Counted from the stretch's first letter, positions 33,357-44,860 are shown. The stretch is 64,000 bases of DNA from Strigamia acuminata (GCA_949358305.1 OX442314.1:9541060-9605059), one strand, 5' to 3'. Program-made: numbers and translations. The notes: a model not told the origin generated them from the sequence alone.

Positions 33357-33616
33357 GTTAAGACATTTGTGGCTTAAAACTGTCCATTTTAGATGAAAAA
33401 GGCATTTTTGGGTCTAAAGTGGTCTAAAACTGCAGTGTGTGCCAGTCATACGTTTAACCAAACATCAACATTAGTGCGAAAATAGAATAATCATCCGTGT
33501 AAAAAAATTTTATGTTAAAAAGGAATAAATTACAGAAGGGTAAAAATATTTCACGAGGAAGATAGATATATTGTATTGTATGTACACGCACAAACGACCA
33601 AAAAACTAAATGATTA

Positions 33617-36600
33617 TTAAATTAAAGAATCCAAAAACGATTCCACCGCCGCAACCATTTTCCTTATGTAAAGCGGACTCGGCTTAACCGCGTCCAACAC
33701 GTCCAAAATCGATTTTTCCCTGCAAATAACGCAAAAATACGTAAAAAAAACGCAATTAATAACGTTAGATAAATTTACAGCGATGGTTTTCCGATGGTTA
33801 TCTCGATTTTCGGTTCGATTTTCGCGTCCGGATACGAATTCGGCGTCACGTTGAACGCCAATCTGAACATAACGTGCGCCCTATCGTGCGAAAAATTAAT
33901 CCAAACCCTAAAAACGAAAATTTAATTGAAAAAACCGTTTAAAATCGATTAAAAATTCGTTTTTTCACGTTTTGTCGTCGACTTCCAACGGATGTTTGGC
34001 CGCCACGTGCTCCAAATCGTAAACGAAAAGCCGCGCGCCGGCCACGACCAAAGAAACTTCCATCAACACCTGAAAACAATTCAAAAATTAAATTCAAATT
34101 CAAATTCAAATTCTATTTTCTTCACTTTATATATCTCGAAAGTGGTCGGACTTTTCTCTAAAAATCCCGCCCGGTTCACGCCGTTCAGAATGAGCCAGTG
34201 GCACAACTCAGACAATTTCGTTTTTTCCTTTTTATCTAAAAATTTAAAATTTAAAAAATTAAATCAAATTTAGAAATTCAAAAATTTAAATTACTTGGAT
34301 TCGGTTTAAACGCGATAGAAGCGACTTTGAAAGCCGGCAAATGCGCTAGACACTCGGGCGCCGCGATCCTCTCGCCGTAGAGAACTTCGAGTAAGAGCGA
34401 CCGGTTGAAATAAGAGATGCAAAAGCCGGTGTCGTCGTGCGACTCGAAATCGCCTTCGCGGGAGCTCCACTCGGCGTGCGCTCGGCGGTGAGTTTCTTTC
34501 ACTTTTTTCTTGAATTCTTCGAATCCTGCGATCGCTTTCTCTTTCTCGTTCGCGGCCGATTCGGCTTCGATCTGCAAGCGGTCCTTCAGCGGCCGCAATA
34601 ACTCCACTTCTTTTCTCTCTCTTTCGAATTGTTTTTGCTTCTCTGCCAATATTTTCTCCTTTTCCGCGATTTCTGCGTCCAATTTCGCCATTTGCTCGAG
34701 CTCCCACTGCGCAGGAAGCGAATCAAACATCTTATCCAGTTGTCGCTGAACTGTTAAAATTGAATTTAAAGTTAGAACAACTCACTCTTTGATAATTTAC
34801 ACGTTATATTTCGTCAAGTAACTTTATGTTTAAGTATAAATTAAGTTTTGACGTAAAAGTTAAATTTTTGACGTAGAAATTGAATTTTTGACGTAGAAAT
34901 TGAATTTCTGCCTTAGAAATTGAATTTCTGCCTTAGAAATTGAATTTCTGCCTTAGAAATTGAATTTCTGCCTTAGAAATTGAATTTCTGCCTTAGAAAT
35001 TGAATTTCTGCCTTAGAAATTGAATTTCTGCCTTAGAAATTGAATTTCTGCCTTAGAAATTGAATTTCTGCCTTAGAAATTGAACTTCTGCCTTAGAAAT
35101 TGAACTTCTGCCTTAGAAATTGAACTTCTGCCTTAGAAATTGAATTTCTGCCTTAGAAATTGAACTTCAGCCTTAGAAATTGAATTTCTGCCTTAGAAAT
35201 TGAACTTCAGCCTTAGAAATTGAACTTCTGCCTTAGAAATTGAACTTCTGCCTTAGAAATTGAATTTCTGCCTTAGAAATTGAACTTCTGCCTTAGAAAT
35301 TAAATTTTTGACGTAAAAATTGAATTTCTGCCTTAGAAATTGAATTTTTGACGTAAAAATTGAATTTTTGACGTAAAAATTGAATTTTTGACGTAAAAAT
35401 TGAATTTCTGCCTTAGAAATTGAATTTTTGACGTAAAAATTGAATTTTTGACGTAAAAATTGAATTTTTGACGTAAAAATTGAATTTTTGACGTAAAAAT
35501 TGAATTTTTGACGTAAAAATTGAATTTTTGACGTAAAAATTGAATTTTTGACGTAAAAATTGAATTTTTGACGTAAAAATTGAATTTTTGACGTAAAAAT
35601 TGAATTTTTGACGTAAAAATTGAATTTTTGACGTAAAAATTGAATTTTTGACGTAAAAATTGAATTTTTGACGTAAAAATTGAATTTTTGACGTAAAAAT
35701 TGAATTTTTGACGTAAAAATTGAATTTTTGACATAAAAATTGATGTTTTAAAGGCAAAAATTAAATTTTTAAATAAAAATTGTCAAATATTTGGGAAACC
35801 CTAATTTTGGAGCTTTTTACCCTTTATTGTGCTATCTAGCATCGCGTCGGCGGCCTCCATCACGGACAAAAAGTTCAAAATTTCGTCCTCTTCATCCGAC
35901 GACAAATCCGAACCCTTAAAAAAAATATAAATATATATAAATCTAAAAATCAATTCGACCCAATTTTATTTTACTGAAATTACCTCGTTGGCTCTTTCCT
36001 CCACGGTGGCCTCGTTCTCGTTGATTGACTCCTCCCTGGGCACATTTAGAACACTCAAAACCTCTTTACTCAACGTTTCGCGCTTCTGCGTCAATTTGGC
36101 GCACGACAAACGGACATTCTTCGACAAATACTTCGTGTCCTGCAATCTCTGTTCGTGTTGCGGAGTCACCAGCTCGAGCATACTCACTTGCGCTTCCATT
36201 TCCGCCCTGCTCAATTCCGGCTCAGAAATCTGCGTCAAAGATTCGGAAAAAAGCGGACACGTTTCGTTGCAAATGAGTTCCTCGACGGCGCGCGACTCTT
36301 GCTCGGTGCAATCTAAAACGCTTTGCTCCTCCACGAAGTTTCTGCGCGTTATATCCCAAAATTCCGTGTCGGATCCGTCGATTTCGGGCAATTTCGACGG
36401 CGGATAATCAACTTTCTCCTCATTTGTCATCAAAAAGTCCAAAATTCTGGCCGAATCTGGAAATTTTGTGCTCGATTCAGCCGAATTTTGTGCTGCATTC
36501 GCGTTTTTCCGACTCGGTTCATCGTCGGAAGCGATTTTCGATCCGCTGTCCAGTCGCAGTTCGATTGATTTCATGGATTCCTCGATGGTGATGACGTTTT

Positions 36601-38956
36601 TAGCCACTTCTGTGAATTCCATGTCTTCGCAGCCGTCTAAATCGGTGCTTTGACTCGCGTTTTCTCCTATAATTGGAATTAAATGCGGTTTTTCATCAAT
36701 TTTCATTGACTCCGCGTCATCCGGTAAGCGGCAGCCGACTTCAGTAAACTCCATGTCTTCGCCTTCGTTGAATACGATGGTCTGTCTTCGACTTTTGTCA
36801 ACTGTGGGCTCATTTTTGTCTTTTATCGGATTCGTGATGACTTGTGTCAACTCCATGTCTTCGCCATCGTTGAATACAATCGTCTGTCTTCGACTTTTAT
36901 CGATTTTCGGTTGATTTTCAACGATTTTCGGTTGATTTTCAACGATTTTCGGTTGATTTTCAACGATTTTCGGTTGTTTTTCAACGATTTTCGGTTGATT
37001 TTTCGCGATTTTCGGTTGCTTTCCCTCGTCAATCTGATTCGAAGTGACTTCAGTAAGGTCCATATCTTCGCCATCGTTGAATACAATCGTCTGTCTTCGA
37101 CTTTTATCCAATTTCGGTTGATTTTCCACAATTTTCGGTTGATTTTCGTCGTTAATCCGATTCGAAGTGACTTCAGTAAGCTCCATATCTTCATCATCGT
37201 TGAATACAATCGTGTGTCTTCGACTTTTATCGAATTTCGGTTGATTTTCAACGATTTTCGGTTGATTTTCCTCATTAATCTTATTCAAAGTGACTTCAGT
37301 AAGCTCCATATCTTCGCCATCGTTGAATACAATCGTCTGTCTTCGACTTTTATCGGATTTCGGTCGATTTTCCACAATTCTCGGTTGATTTTCGTCGTTA
37401 ATCCGATTCGAAGTGACTTCAGTAAGGTCCATATCTTCGCCATCGTTGAATACAATCGTCTGTCTTCGACTTTTATCGGATTTCGGTCGATTTTCCACAA
37501 ATTTCGGTTGATTTTCCACAATTTGCGGTTGATTTTTCACGATTCTCGGTTGATTTTCGTCGTTAATCCGATTCGAAGTGACTTCAGTAAGCTCCATATC
37601 TTCGCCATCGTTAAATACAATCGTCTGTCTTCGACTTTTATCGACTTTCGGTTGATTTTCCACAATTTTCGGTCGATTTTCCACGATTTTCGGTTGATTT
37701 TTCTCGTTAATCAGATGCGAAGCGACTTCAGTAAACTCCATGTCTTCGCCTTCGTCAAAACAAATCGTTCGCCGCCTTTCGTTCGGAGTTTTAGCGCTAA
37801 TTTTCGCTTCTTCCGGCTTCTGCTCGATGTACCCCGTCACGCACTCTGTGAATTCCATCTCGGCGGCGTCGTGACACGTTTTATCCTCCTCTTCCCTCCT
37901 GTTGCTGACCTCGTCGTCGGTCGACAAGATCGTGCACATGTTTTCCTTCTCGTCGTTCCACCGCTGGCCCTTTTTCGATTGGTCAAAATCGAAGCTGGTT
38001 CCTTGCGAAATCGTTGTGATGAGCGAATTTAATATAAACTGCGACGAGAATTTCACTTCTTCCGTTATTCCGTCCTCAACTTCGGTTTTTTCGTCTTTTT
38101 CGCACGAATTTCTTTGTCGTTTCGGGTTTTCCGAACTTCCTTGAGCACCCAGGGTCTCCAGATCGCGTTTACGCTTCGTTAGATTGCAGAAAATCTGAAA
38201 ATTTAACAAATTTTAACCAATTTTTCATCTTTTTAACCATTTTTTTACCTCATCGTAATCGTCCTCGTCCATATTTCCCCCGGAATTGTGGATTTTAGCA
38301 CTTAAAAGGTGATCTAAACCTCCAACACGCAATTTTAAGCTGAAAAATACATAAAAAATAGCATTTATTCGAGAAAATCAAATAAATAAATTGCTTTTTT
38401 TCGATTTTTTCGGTCAAAAAAGGCATTACTTTGAAGTGTCAACTGCTGTGGAGTTGTAGGATGACTCGTCGGACCCCGTGACTAACAAAAATAAAAATAA
38501 TTTCAAATATAAATCCGAATTTCCACAAATTTTCCAATTTACTCGTCACAAGTTCGGTGCTGTTTGAAATTCCCAACGTTACCGAATCGACGCAGAATTC
38601 CCTAAAAAAACGAACAAAAACAATTGAAATCCCGACAAATTTCCACATTTTCGACCGTCAAACTCACTTAACTTGATATTTTTCGGCAAAACTCACCCGC
38701 CGAGGTGGTTGACGAATCGTTTTCGTCTCATCGGACTGAAAATATTCAAATTTAATACGCAAATCAACACAAATCACGTGACAAGACCGAAATACCTGCA
38801 AATTGAGTTCCAGGTCGAGATCCTGCAGCGCGGATCGATTTGGCGATTTCGATTGCTTCAAAATCTGCAAACAACAACCGAGGAAAACAAAAATAAACAA
38901 ACAAAAACAAAACAAAAACAAACCGATTGCTTTTTCCGTTGATTGTTGGTCGACAT
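33617..38956 (-). CDS. KNL1: KNL1/Spc105 kinetochore scaffold, 13 exons
   Basis: KNL1 links microtubules, Mis12 complex and the Bub1-Bub3 checkpoint at the outer kinetochore. Exons (minus): 38924-38956, 38796-38864, 38668-38735, 38543-38601, 38430-38481, 38249-38339, 35984-38194, 35821-35914, 34295-34750, 34126-34235, 33969-34069, 33779-33907, 33617-33719. All have GT-AG borders and phases fit, giving 1191 codons. PP1-docking SILK is at residues 11-14 and RVSF at 47-50. Ten MELT-type motifs (MELT, MEFT, MDLT) lie in exon 7, several after RRQTIVFN. Exon 9 is a Lys/Glu coiled coil (about 893-1005). The last exons (IYKVLMEVSL, TVWINFSHDR, EKSILDVLDAVKP) fit the RWD region that contacts Mis12. 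The family is normally longer in vertebrates. Exon borders are read by eye and lack transcript support. Confidence 0.93.
34856..35743. repeat. Two-type 20-bp minisatellite in KNL1 intron 8
   Basis: About 44 tandem 20-bp units fill the intron between exons 8 and 9. The exon-9 side is mostly of the type TTGAATTTCTGCCTTAGAAA, the exon-8 side mostly TTGAATTTTTGACGTAAAAA, with a mixed zone at about 35300-35420. Read on the minus strand it has no stop in two frames, so long false ORFs appear. Confidence 0.95.
36607..37860 (-). repeat. MELT-motif array in KNL1 exon 7
   Basis: Ten repeats are seen, in order: MEFTECV, MEFTEVAS, MELTEVTS, MDLTEVTS, MELTEVTL, MELTEVTS, MDLTEVTS, MELTQVIT, MEFTEVGC and MEFTEVAK. 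In KNL1 proteins the threonine is phosphorylated by Mps1 and then binds Bub3-Bub1. Seven or more units share KSRRQTIVFNDGEDM just before the motif, and Asn/Gln/Pro-rich linkers (ENQPKIVENQPK) of variable copy number separate them. The DNA units are very similar, which points to recent expansion or homogenisation. Confidence 0.93.
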
Positions 38957-39197
38957 CTTGAACTAACCCCCGAAACTTTCAACTTACAGCAACGACGTCT
39001 GATTGGCCGCTTTAAAACCACAGTAGTGGATACCTCCATTCTCGTTGGTCCAAATTCAAATAGCTCAATCAACTATCGCCATCTATTGCTGGTGCGAGCC
39101 ACTAAACAAATTCCAACCAATAGGAAAGCGATTCAGGGCATCTGGCAAAGAAATATTTATTTTCAACCGTAATTTGGATGATTTTTAATTAGTTTAA
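38957..39197. promoter_or_regulatory. Divergent promoter between KNL1 and KNL2
   Basis: Only 241 bp separate the two start codons, so both genes must share this interval for at least part of their promoters. It contains CCAAT boxes in opposite orientations (ATTGG 39002-39006, CCAAT 39117-39121) and a TTCAAA (39055-39060, reverse of TTTGAA, the cell-cycle CHR consensus). There is no clear TATA box. Factor binding is inferred from motifs only. Confidence 0.6.
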
Positions 39198-42100
39198 ATG
39201 CGATTAATCACAGATTCGCCTCAATATCCGCCATACGATTACGAGGTAAGTTATTTTTAAGTGTTTGCATGATTTTGGTTCAATTTTGGTTATTTATTTT
39301 TCGTTTAATTAGGGAGAATGCGCGAAAATCGACGAGTGGATCACTACGCCGCCGGATTCGTTAATCAGAGCCTACGCGCGGTGGATTGAAATTCGTGATT
39401 TAAACGCGAATAAAAGCATGAAGAAAAATTTAAGTTTGCTCGACAAGCTCAACTTGACGTTCCCAAAGCTGGATATAAACAATTGCAGTCACCTAAGCGA
39501 ATTGACACCGCAAATATCAAACTCGTGTCGGTCGCGACGTCTCGATTTCAGTCATCGGCGCTCGCATTCATCCAATTTACACGACAGTTTTGGTCATAAA
39601 TTGACAAATAACGACGGAAATATCGGTCAGACGTCACTCAGACGCAGTAAGAGACGTGCAAATGTTGAAAAAGATGGAAATTTTGGTGAAAATGCGCCGA
39701 AAAGAGGGAAAATTGAAAAAATGGAGGAAAAAAACGCGGAAATCAAAGACAAAAATGTTGAAATTGTCTCGTTATATAAATGGAATGTTGTTGTCAATAG
39801 CGGGAAGGTTTTCATAGAAGGATTTAAAAAGTATTTGCATGTTTTTTGGGTGGTTTTTAGTGTTATTTTTATGATTTTTATGATTTTTAGGGGCGATTTC
39901 GAGCCGAAAAAGTGGCAAACGTCGCGAATTGAGCAGAGGATTAAACGGAACGTCGTTCGATCGGTTTCGGGGACTGATTATCGTTTGGTGGGACGGATAG
40001 TTGATGGGAAGAGAAATGGAGGTGAATTTTTGTGTTTTGTTTAGGTTTTTAGTTCGATTTTATTTACCTGGATTTGCGATTTTTTGTTTTTTGGGTTTTA
40101 GAAGGAATTCCGAAGAATGTGGCGGAGAAGTTTGTTGAAGGTTTCCCTGTCAACTGGAAGAAGCTTTTGTTGGAAACGAACACGTGAGTTTTTAAATAAT
40201 GATGTATTTTTGATTTTGTTATTGTTTTTTTTTAATTTCTTTTGAATTTGTTTAATTCGTTTTTGTGTTTTCTTCTAGGAAATTATGTGAGGGACGATTA
40301 GGGAAAATCAATTCCGACGCCAATTCATGTGAGTTTTGGTTTGGTTTTATTTGGGGATTTTGTTGGGATTTTCGGTTTGTTTTAGGTTTATTAATGTTTT
40401 GATTTGTCAATTTTTTTTTTATTTATTTGGATATTTTGGTGATTTTTTATTTGTATTTTTATTTTGATGTACTTTGATGTTTTTTTTTTATATTTGTTTG
40501 ATATTTTGATACATTTATTTATTTATTTTGATATTTTGATATATATATTTATTTATTTTGATATATTTTGATATATTTATTTATTTATTTTGATATTTTG
40601 ATATTTTTAATTTAAAAAAAATATTTTTTAGATATTTTTGAATATTTTTTTCATTTTGAAAATTTATTTTGTTTTCCTTAAATATTTTTTGATTTATTTT
40701 TAATTTTTTTGATATTTTGACCCATTTATTTATTTATTTTGATATTTTGATATATTTATTTATTTATTTTGATATTTTGATATATTTATTTTGATATTTC
40801 GATATATTTATTTATTTATTTTGATATTTCGATATATTTATTTTGATATTTCGATATATTTATTTATTTATTTCGATATTTCAATACATTTATTTACTTA
40901 TTTTGATATTTTTAATTTTTTAAAAAAATTCTTTAGATATTTTTTGAATACTTTTTTTATTTTGAAAATTTATTTTCATTCACTTTCATTTATTTTTGCT
41001 TAATTATGAATTACTTCATCATTTTCTCTCCAACTTTAATTAATGTCTAAATTTTTAAATTATTTCCCACAGCTGGCATGGAGAAATCAATCGCTAAAAT
41101 CGATGTGAATTCACACCCTCGGACCAGAAGTGGCCGCGTAGTCTTCCCACGCTTGGCCCACTGGGAACACCCGTTCTACAAGTCCCAACTCGACGACTCG
41201 ACGTGTCTCGCTAACAACCCCGTAGAGAAACAAATCAAAAATCCCGCCGCAACTCGCCGAGTAAAAAGCCGCAAGGTCAAAAAATAAAAAAAAAATCATT
41301 CATCGAATAAAATTAATAAAAAAATAATATTTCCATTTACAGAAGGCACCGGAAGTGAGCAAATTCCAACTGCCCCGCACGAAAGAAGCGAACACGAAGC
41401 GATTGACTCCCTCGCCGGCCCGTCGTCGTCTGCGCCGTCGAAGTGAGAGCAAAACTCCGACGAAGGCAAACATCGGCGATTGGCGTCCGAAGAATGTCGA
41501 CACTTCGAGTGGTCCCGCATCGAGAACACGCTCCCGTACGAAGCGCAGCGACGACAAAAGACGAACATCGCCGGTGAAAATGTTCAAAGCTGCGCAGAAA
41601 AGTGCGAAGACCGATACAAAAATCAATTTATTTCCGAAAGTTGTGCTCACTCGACAAGATTTGGTGCAATCTCCGGGGAGAGACGCGAAAACTCGACGAA
41701 ATTTGGTGCAAACTCCGGAGAAAGAGGCGAAAACTCGACGGAAACGGACGAAATCACCGCCAAAAGGGCCGGAGACGACGAAATTAGCCAAAAGTCCGGT
41801 GAAAATGGTTAAAATAGCCAAAACTCCGACGAAAGTGGCGAAAGTGGCGAACGTTCCGTCAACACGGAGGAAAACTTCGCCGAAACGGACGAAAAGTCCA
41901 CAGAAACCGCCGAAACCTTCGCTGAAACCGACGAAAACGTTGGATAAACGGACGCAGACTCCCCGAAATGCTCGGACAACTTCGCCGAAACGAACAACGC
42001 CGGTGAAACGAACGACAACTCCGCAAAAACGAGCGAAATCTACGCAGAAACCGACGAAACCGGCCGAAAAACGGACGAAAACGCCACAAAACAGGCCGAA

Positions 42101-43706
42101 AATGACCCGCAAATCGACAAAATCGCCGGAAAAACGGTCGAAATCGCCGGAAAAGCGGACGAGGACCCCGTCAAAGGTGGCTAAAACGCGCCAGAAGAGA
42201 ACGAAGTCGTCGCAAAGACCGACGAGTGGAGCGCAGCGAGGGAAAAGCGAGCCGGAGAAACTCGTGCCGTTGGTGACGGCTCGTCCGGGGACTCTCACGC
42301 ACCATCGGCAAGTGCTGGACGCGATTCGCCATCAAAACGAGAACTTCGAAGCCGATTTCTTCTCTGCGTCGACTTTCGACGTCAGCAAAATAATCGTATA
42401 AATCTATTTGGATTTTTGGATTAAACAAAATGTTAAAATTTTGATTATTTTCCAATTACAGAATTTACCCACGAGAAGTTCCATGTCTGATTTGGAGTGT
42501 ATGTCGGATTCCTCCAGTGCTATGACTCCGAACGTCCGAATACCGCTGCCGAAGCCGGCGTCGCGGCACCGCACGCCCGAACCTGATGATCCATTTAGCC
42601 AGCCTCTTCCCGACGAATTATTTCGAAGGTCGACATATAAAAATGCCGGGGAAAAAATTGATTTTTTAACAAAAAAAATTTAAAAACCGATTTTTTGGTC
42701 GATTTTAGTCGATTTTCTTAAGAAAAACCGAAAATAATTGATTTTTATGTCGATTTTCTTAAGAAAAACCAAAAATAACCGATTTTTTTTGTCAATTTTA
42801 GTCGATTTTCTTGGGAAATATCTAAAATAACCTTTTTTTGGGTCGATTTTAGTCGATTTTCTTCAGAAAAACACAAAATAACCAATTTTTATGTTGTTAT
42901 TAGTCGATTTTTTTAAGAAAAACCGATTAAAACCGATTTTTATGTCAATTTTAGTCGATTTTCTTAGGAAAAACCGAAAATAACCGATTTTTATGTTGAT
43001 TTTAGTCGATTTTTTTAAGAAAAACCGAAAATAACCGATTTTTATGTCGATTTTCTTAAGAAAAACCTTAAAAAACGATTATTTTAGTCGCTTTTAACTT
43101 AAAAATTGAGAAAAACATCAATTAATTTCATTAAAAACTAAAAAAAAATATTTTTTTGTCAATTTTCGCGCAAAGAATGCGACAAATCTTGTTGCAATCG
43201 GCTAAAATGGTATTTCTGCGTTTGTATATTGAATATTTTGGGTATTTTGGGTCGTGGGAGTTAATAATTAGCACCGAGTGAAGTGCTTGAGGTTTATTCG
43301 GGGTCATTTTTGCCCCTGCAGGGTGTGCTGGCTTCAGATAACGTGATGTTTCCGCTTTTTCAGGAAAGAAGTGGATAGTTACATTCATAATCGCAGGAAG
43401 AAAGGTCAGGGGCCTCACGTGCACGAAAGGTTCAGGGTAAGATGTCGATTTGTGTTTGCATTTGATTAAATTTAATCCGCGAGCGGTTCTTGGAAATCCT
43501 CCATTTTTCCGTGCGAAAATTTGCCCTTTCGAGTTTTGACGTTTCTCGCTCTTTCTTTGCAGAAGAAATCGACGGACGCCGCGATCAAGTGCAGAAAGGC
43601 GGCCAGTTTGGACATGCCGAAGAGCGTTCTGCAGTTCGACTCGTCGCTCGACAAGGACGATTTTCGAGACGAGGATGACGACAGCGATTTTTATTTCGAG
43701 GACTGA
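39198..43706 (+). CDS. KNL2: KNL2/Mis18BP1 centromere licensing factor with SANTA domain, 10 exons
   Basis: Proteins of this family recruit the machinery that deposits CENP-A. Exons: 39198-39245, 39313-39830, 39891-40021, 40102-40183, 40279-40328, 41073-41260 (or to 41275), 41343-42395, 42462-42628, 43364-43436, 43563-43706. Phases agree and give 817 or 822 residues. The SANTA domain spans exons 2-4: YKWNVVVNSGKVFIEG, W-TSRIEQRIKRNVVRSVSG, YRLVGRI, GIPKNVAEKFVEGFPVNWKK. Exon 6 has RTRSGRVVFPRLAHW, which fits the CENPC-like motif of plant and non-mammalian KNL2. Exon 7 is very basic with many SP/TP pairs, possible Cdk sites. The C-terminus is acidic (DDSDFYFED). I see no clear SANT/Myb domain. 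The donor of intron 8 (GTCGAC) is weak, but only it keeps the frame. Confidence 0.9.
40430..40925. repeat. T-rich simple repeat in KNL2 intron 5
   Basis: Degenerate TTTATTTATTTTGATATTTTGATATA units fill most of the 744-bp intron. It is low-complexity with no coding signal. Confidence 0.85.
42680..43095. repeat. Roughly 50-bp tandem repeat in KNL2 intron 8
   Basis: About eight diverged units are built from GTCGATTTTAGTCGATTTTC and TTAAGAAAAACCGAAAATAA. The pseudo-copy at 15540-15660 keeps only about one to two units, so the array either expanded in the intact gene or collapsed in the copy. Confidence 0.8.
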
Positions 43707-44199
43707 TCGAGCGGAACTTGTCGTTTTTGTGATAAACATTTTTAAAAAAGAAAAAATTGTTATAGTTTTGTGTTTGTTTTTATATTTTTATAGCATTTTA
43801 ATGTGTGGATTTGAATTATGGCGAATTCATTTTAACAAAAGGATTTTTTTTGTGCGCGAGGAGAATAAAAAAAATAATTTTGGGATTGTGAAGAATGTCA
43901 TTTTGATAAGATTTTTTGTTTTGTTTTTTTGTTTTGAGTTTTTGTTGATTGAAGGTGTGTTTAATTCGTGATGTGAGAAGTGATTGTTACCTTTTAAAAA
44001 ATTGACTTTTGAATGAACGAATTTATTTGACAACAGGTGCGTTGTATTGATTAGACAATGTAAAAATCTAGAGACTTTAAAAGCTGAATTTGCATTGTGG
44101 GAAAATGGATTTTTATGGGAAATAAATTCGTTTTGAGCTATAAAAAAATTAATTATATTTTCACTCAGAAAATTTATTTTTGTATTTTTTGATGAAATT
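43707..44199 (+). other. KNL2 3' flank
   Basis: AT-rich sequence with AATAAA at 43864-43869 as a possible polyadenylation signal. No gene is seen. Confidence 0.5.
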
Positions 44200-44860
44200 A
44201 TGCATTTTCTGGTGAAATAATGCATTTTCTGGTGAAATTATGCAATTTTCCGGTGAAATTAAGCAATTTTCTGGTGAAGTAATGCAATTTTCTGGTGAAG
44301 TAATGCAATTTTCTGGTGAAGTAATGCAATTTTCTGGTGAAGTAATGCAATTTTCTGGTGAAGTAAGGCAATTTTCTGGTGAAGTAATGCAATTTTCTGG
44401 TGAAGTAATGCAATTTTCTGGTGAAGTAATGCAATTTTCTGGTGAAGTAATGCAATTTTCTGGTGAAGTAATGCAATTTTCTGGTGAAGTAATGCAATTT
44501 TCTGGTGAAGTAAGGCAATTTTCTGGTGAAGTAATGCAATTTTCTGGTGAAGTAATGCAATTTTCTGGTGAAGTAATGCAGTTTTCTGGTGAAGTAATGC
44601 AATTTTCTGGTGAAGTAATGCAATTTTCTGGTGAAGTAATGCAATTTTCTGGTGAAGTAAGGCAATTTTCTGGTGAAGTAATGCAATTTTCTGGTGAAGT
44701 AATGCAATTTTCTGGTGAAGTAATGCAATTTTCTGGTGAAGTAATGCAATTTTCTGGTAAAGTAATGCAATTTTCTGGTGAAGTAATGCATTTTCTGGTG
44801 AAATTATGCATTTTCTGCTGAGATTATGCATTTTCTGCTAAAATTATGCATTTTCTGCCG
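44200..44860. repeat. 21-bp minisatellite downstream of KNL2
   Basis: About 26 near-identical 21-bp units (core TTTTCTGGTGAAGTAATG) are flanked by shorter, diverged ATGCATTTTCTG units on both sides. Every seventh or so unit has AAGG in place of AATG, which suggests a higher-order unit of about 147 bp. The long ORFs on both strands are repeat artefacts. Confidence 0.95.

Noticed and set aside
34856-35743. CRISPR-like regular repeats
   Set aside because: The units are contiguous with no unique spacers, lie in an intron of an animal gene and have no cas genes nearby.
36842-38032. 396-codon plus-strand ORF
   Set aside because: It is the antisense shadow of the KNL1 MELT array. KNL1 motifs and splice phases support the minus strand.
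41300-42298. 332-codon minus-strand ORF
   Set aside because: It is antisense of the basic SP/TP-rich KNL2 exon 7. Its Phe/Arg/Val-rich content is the expected shadow.
44161-44831. Four overlapping repeat ORFs of about 190-216 codons on both strands
   Set aside because: A 21-bp unit without stops stays open in several frames at once. No coding signal is seen.
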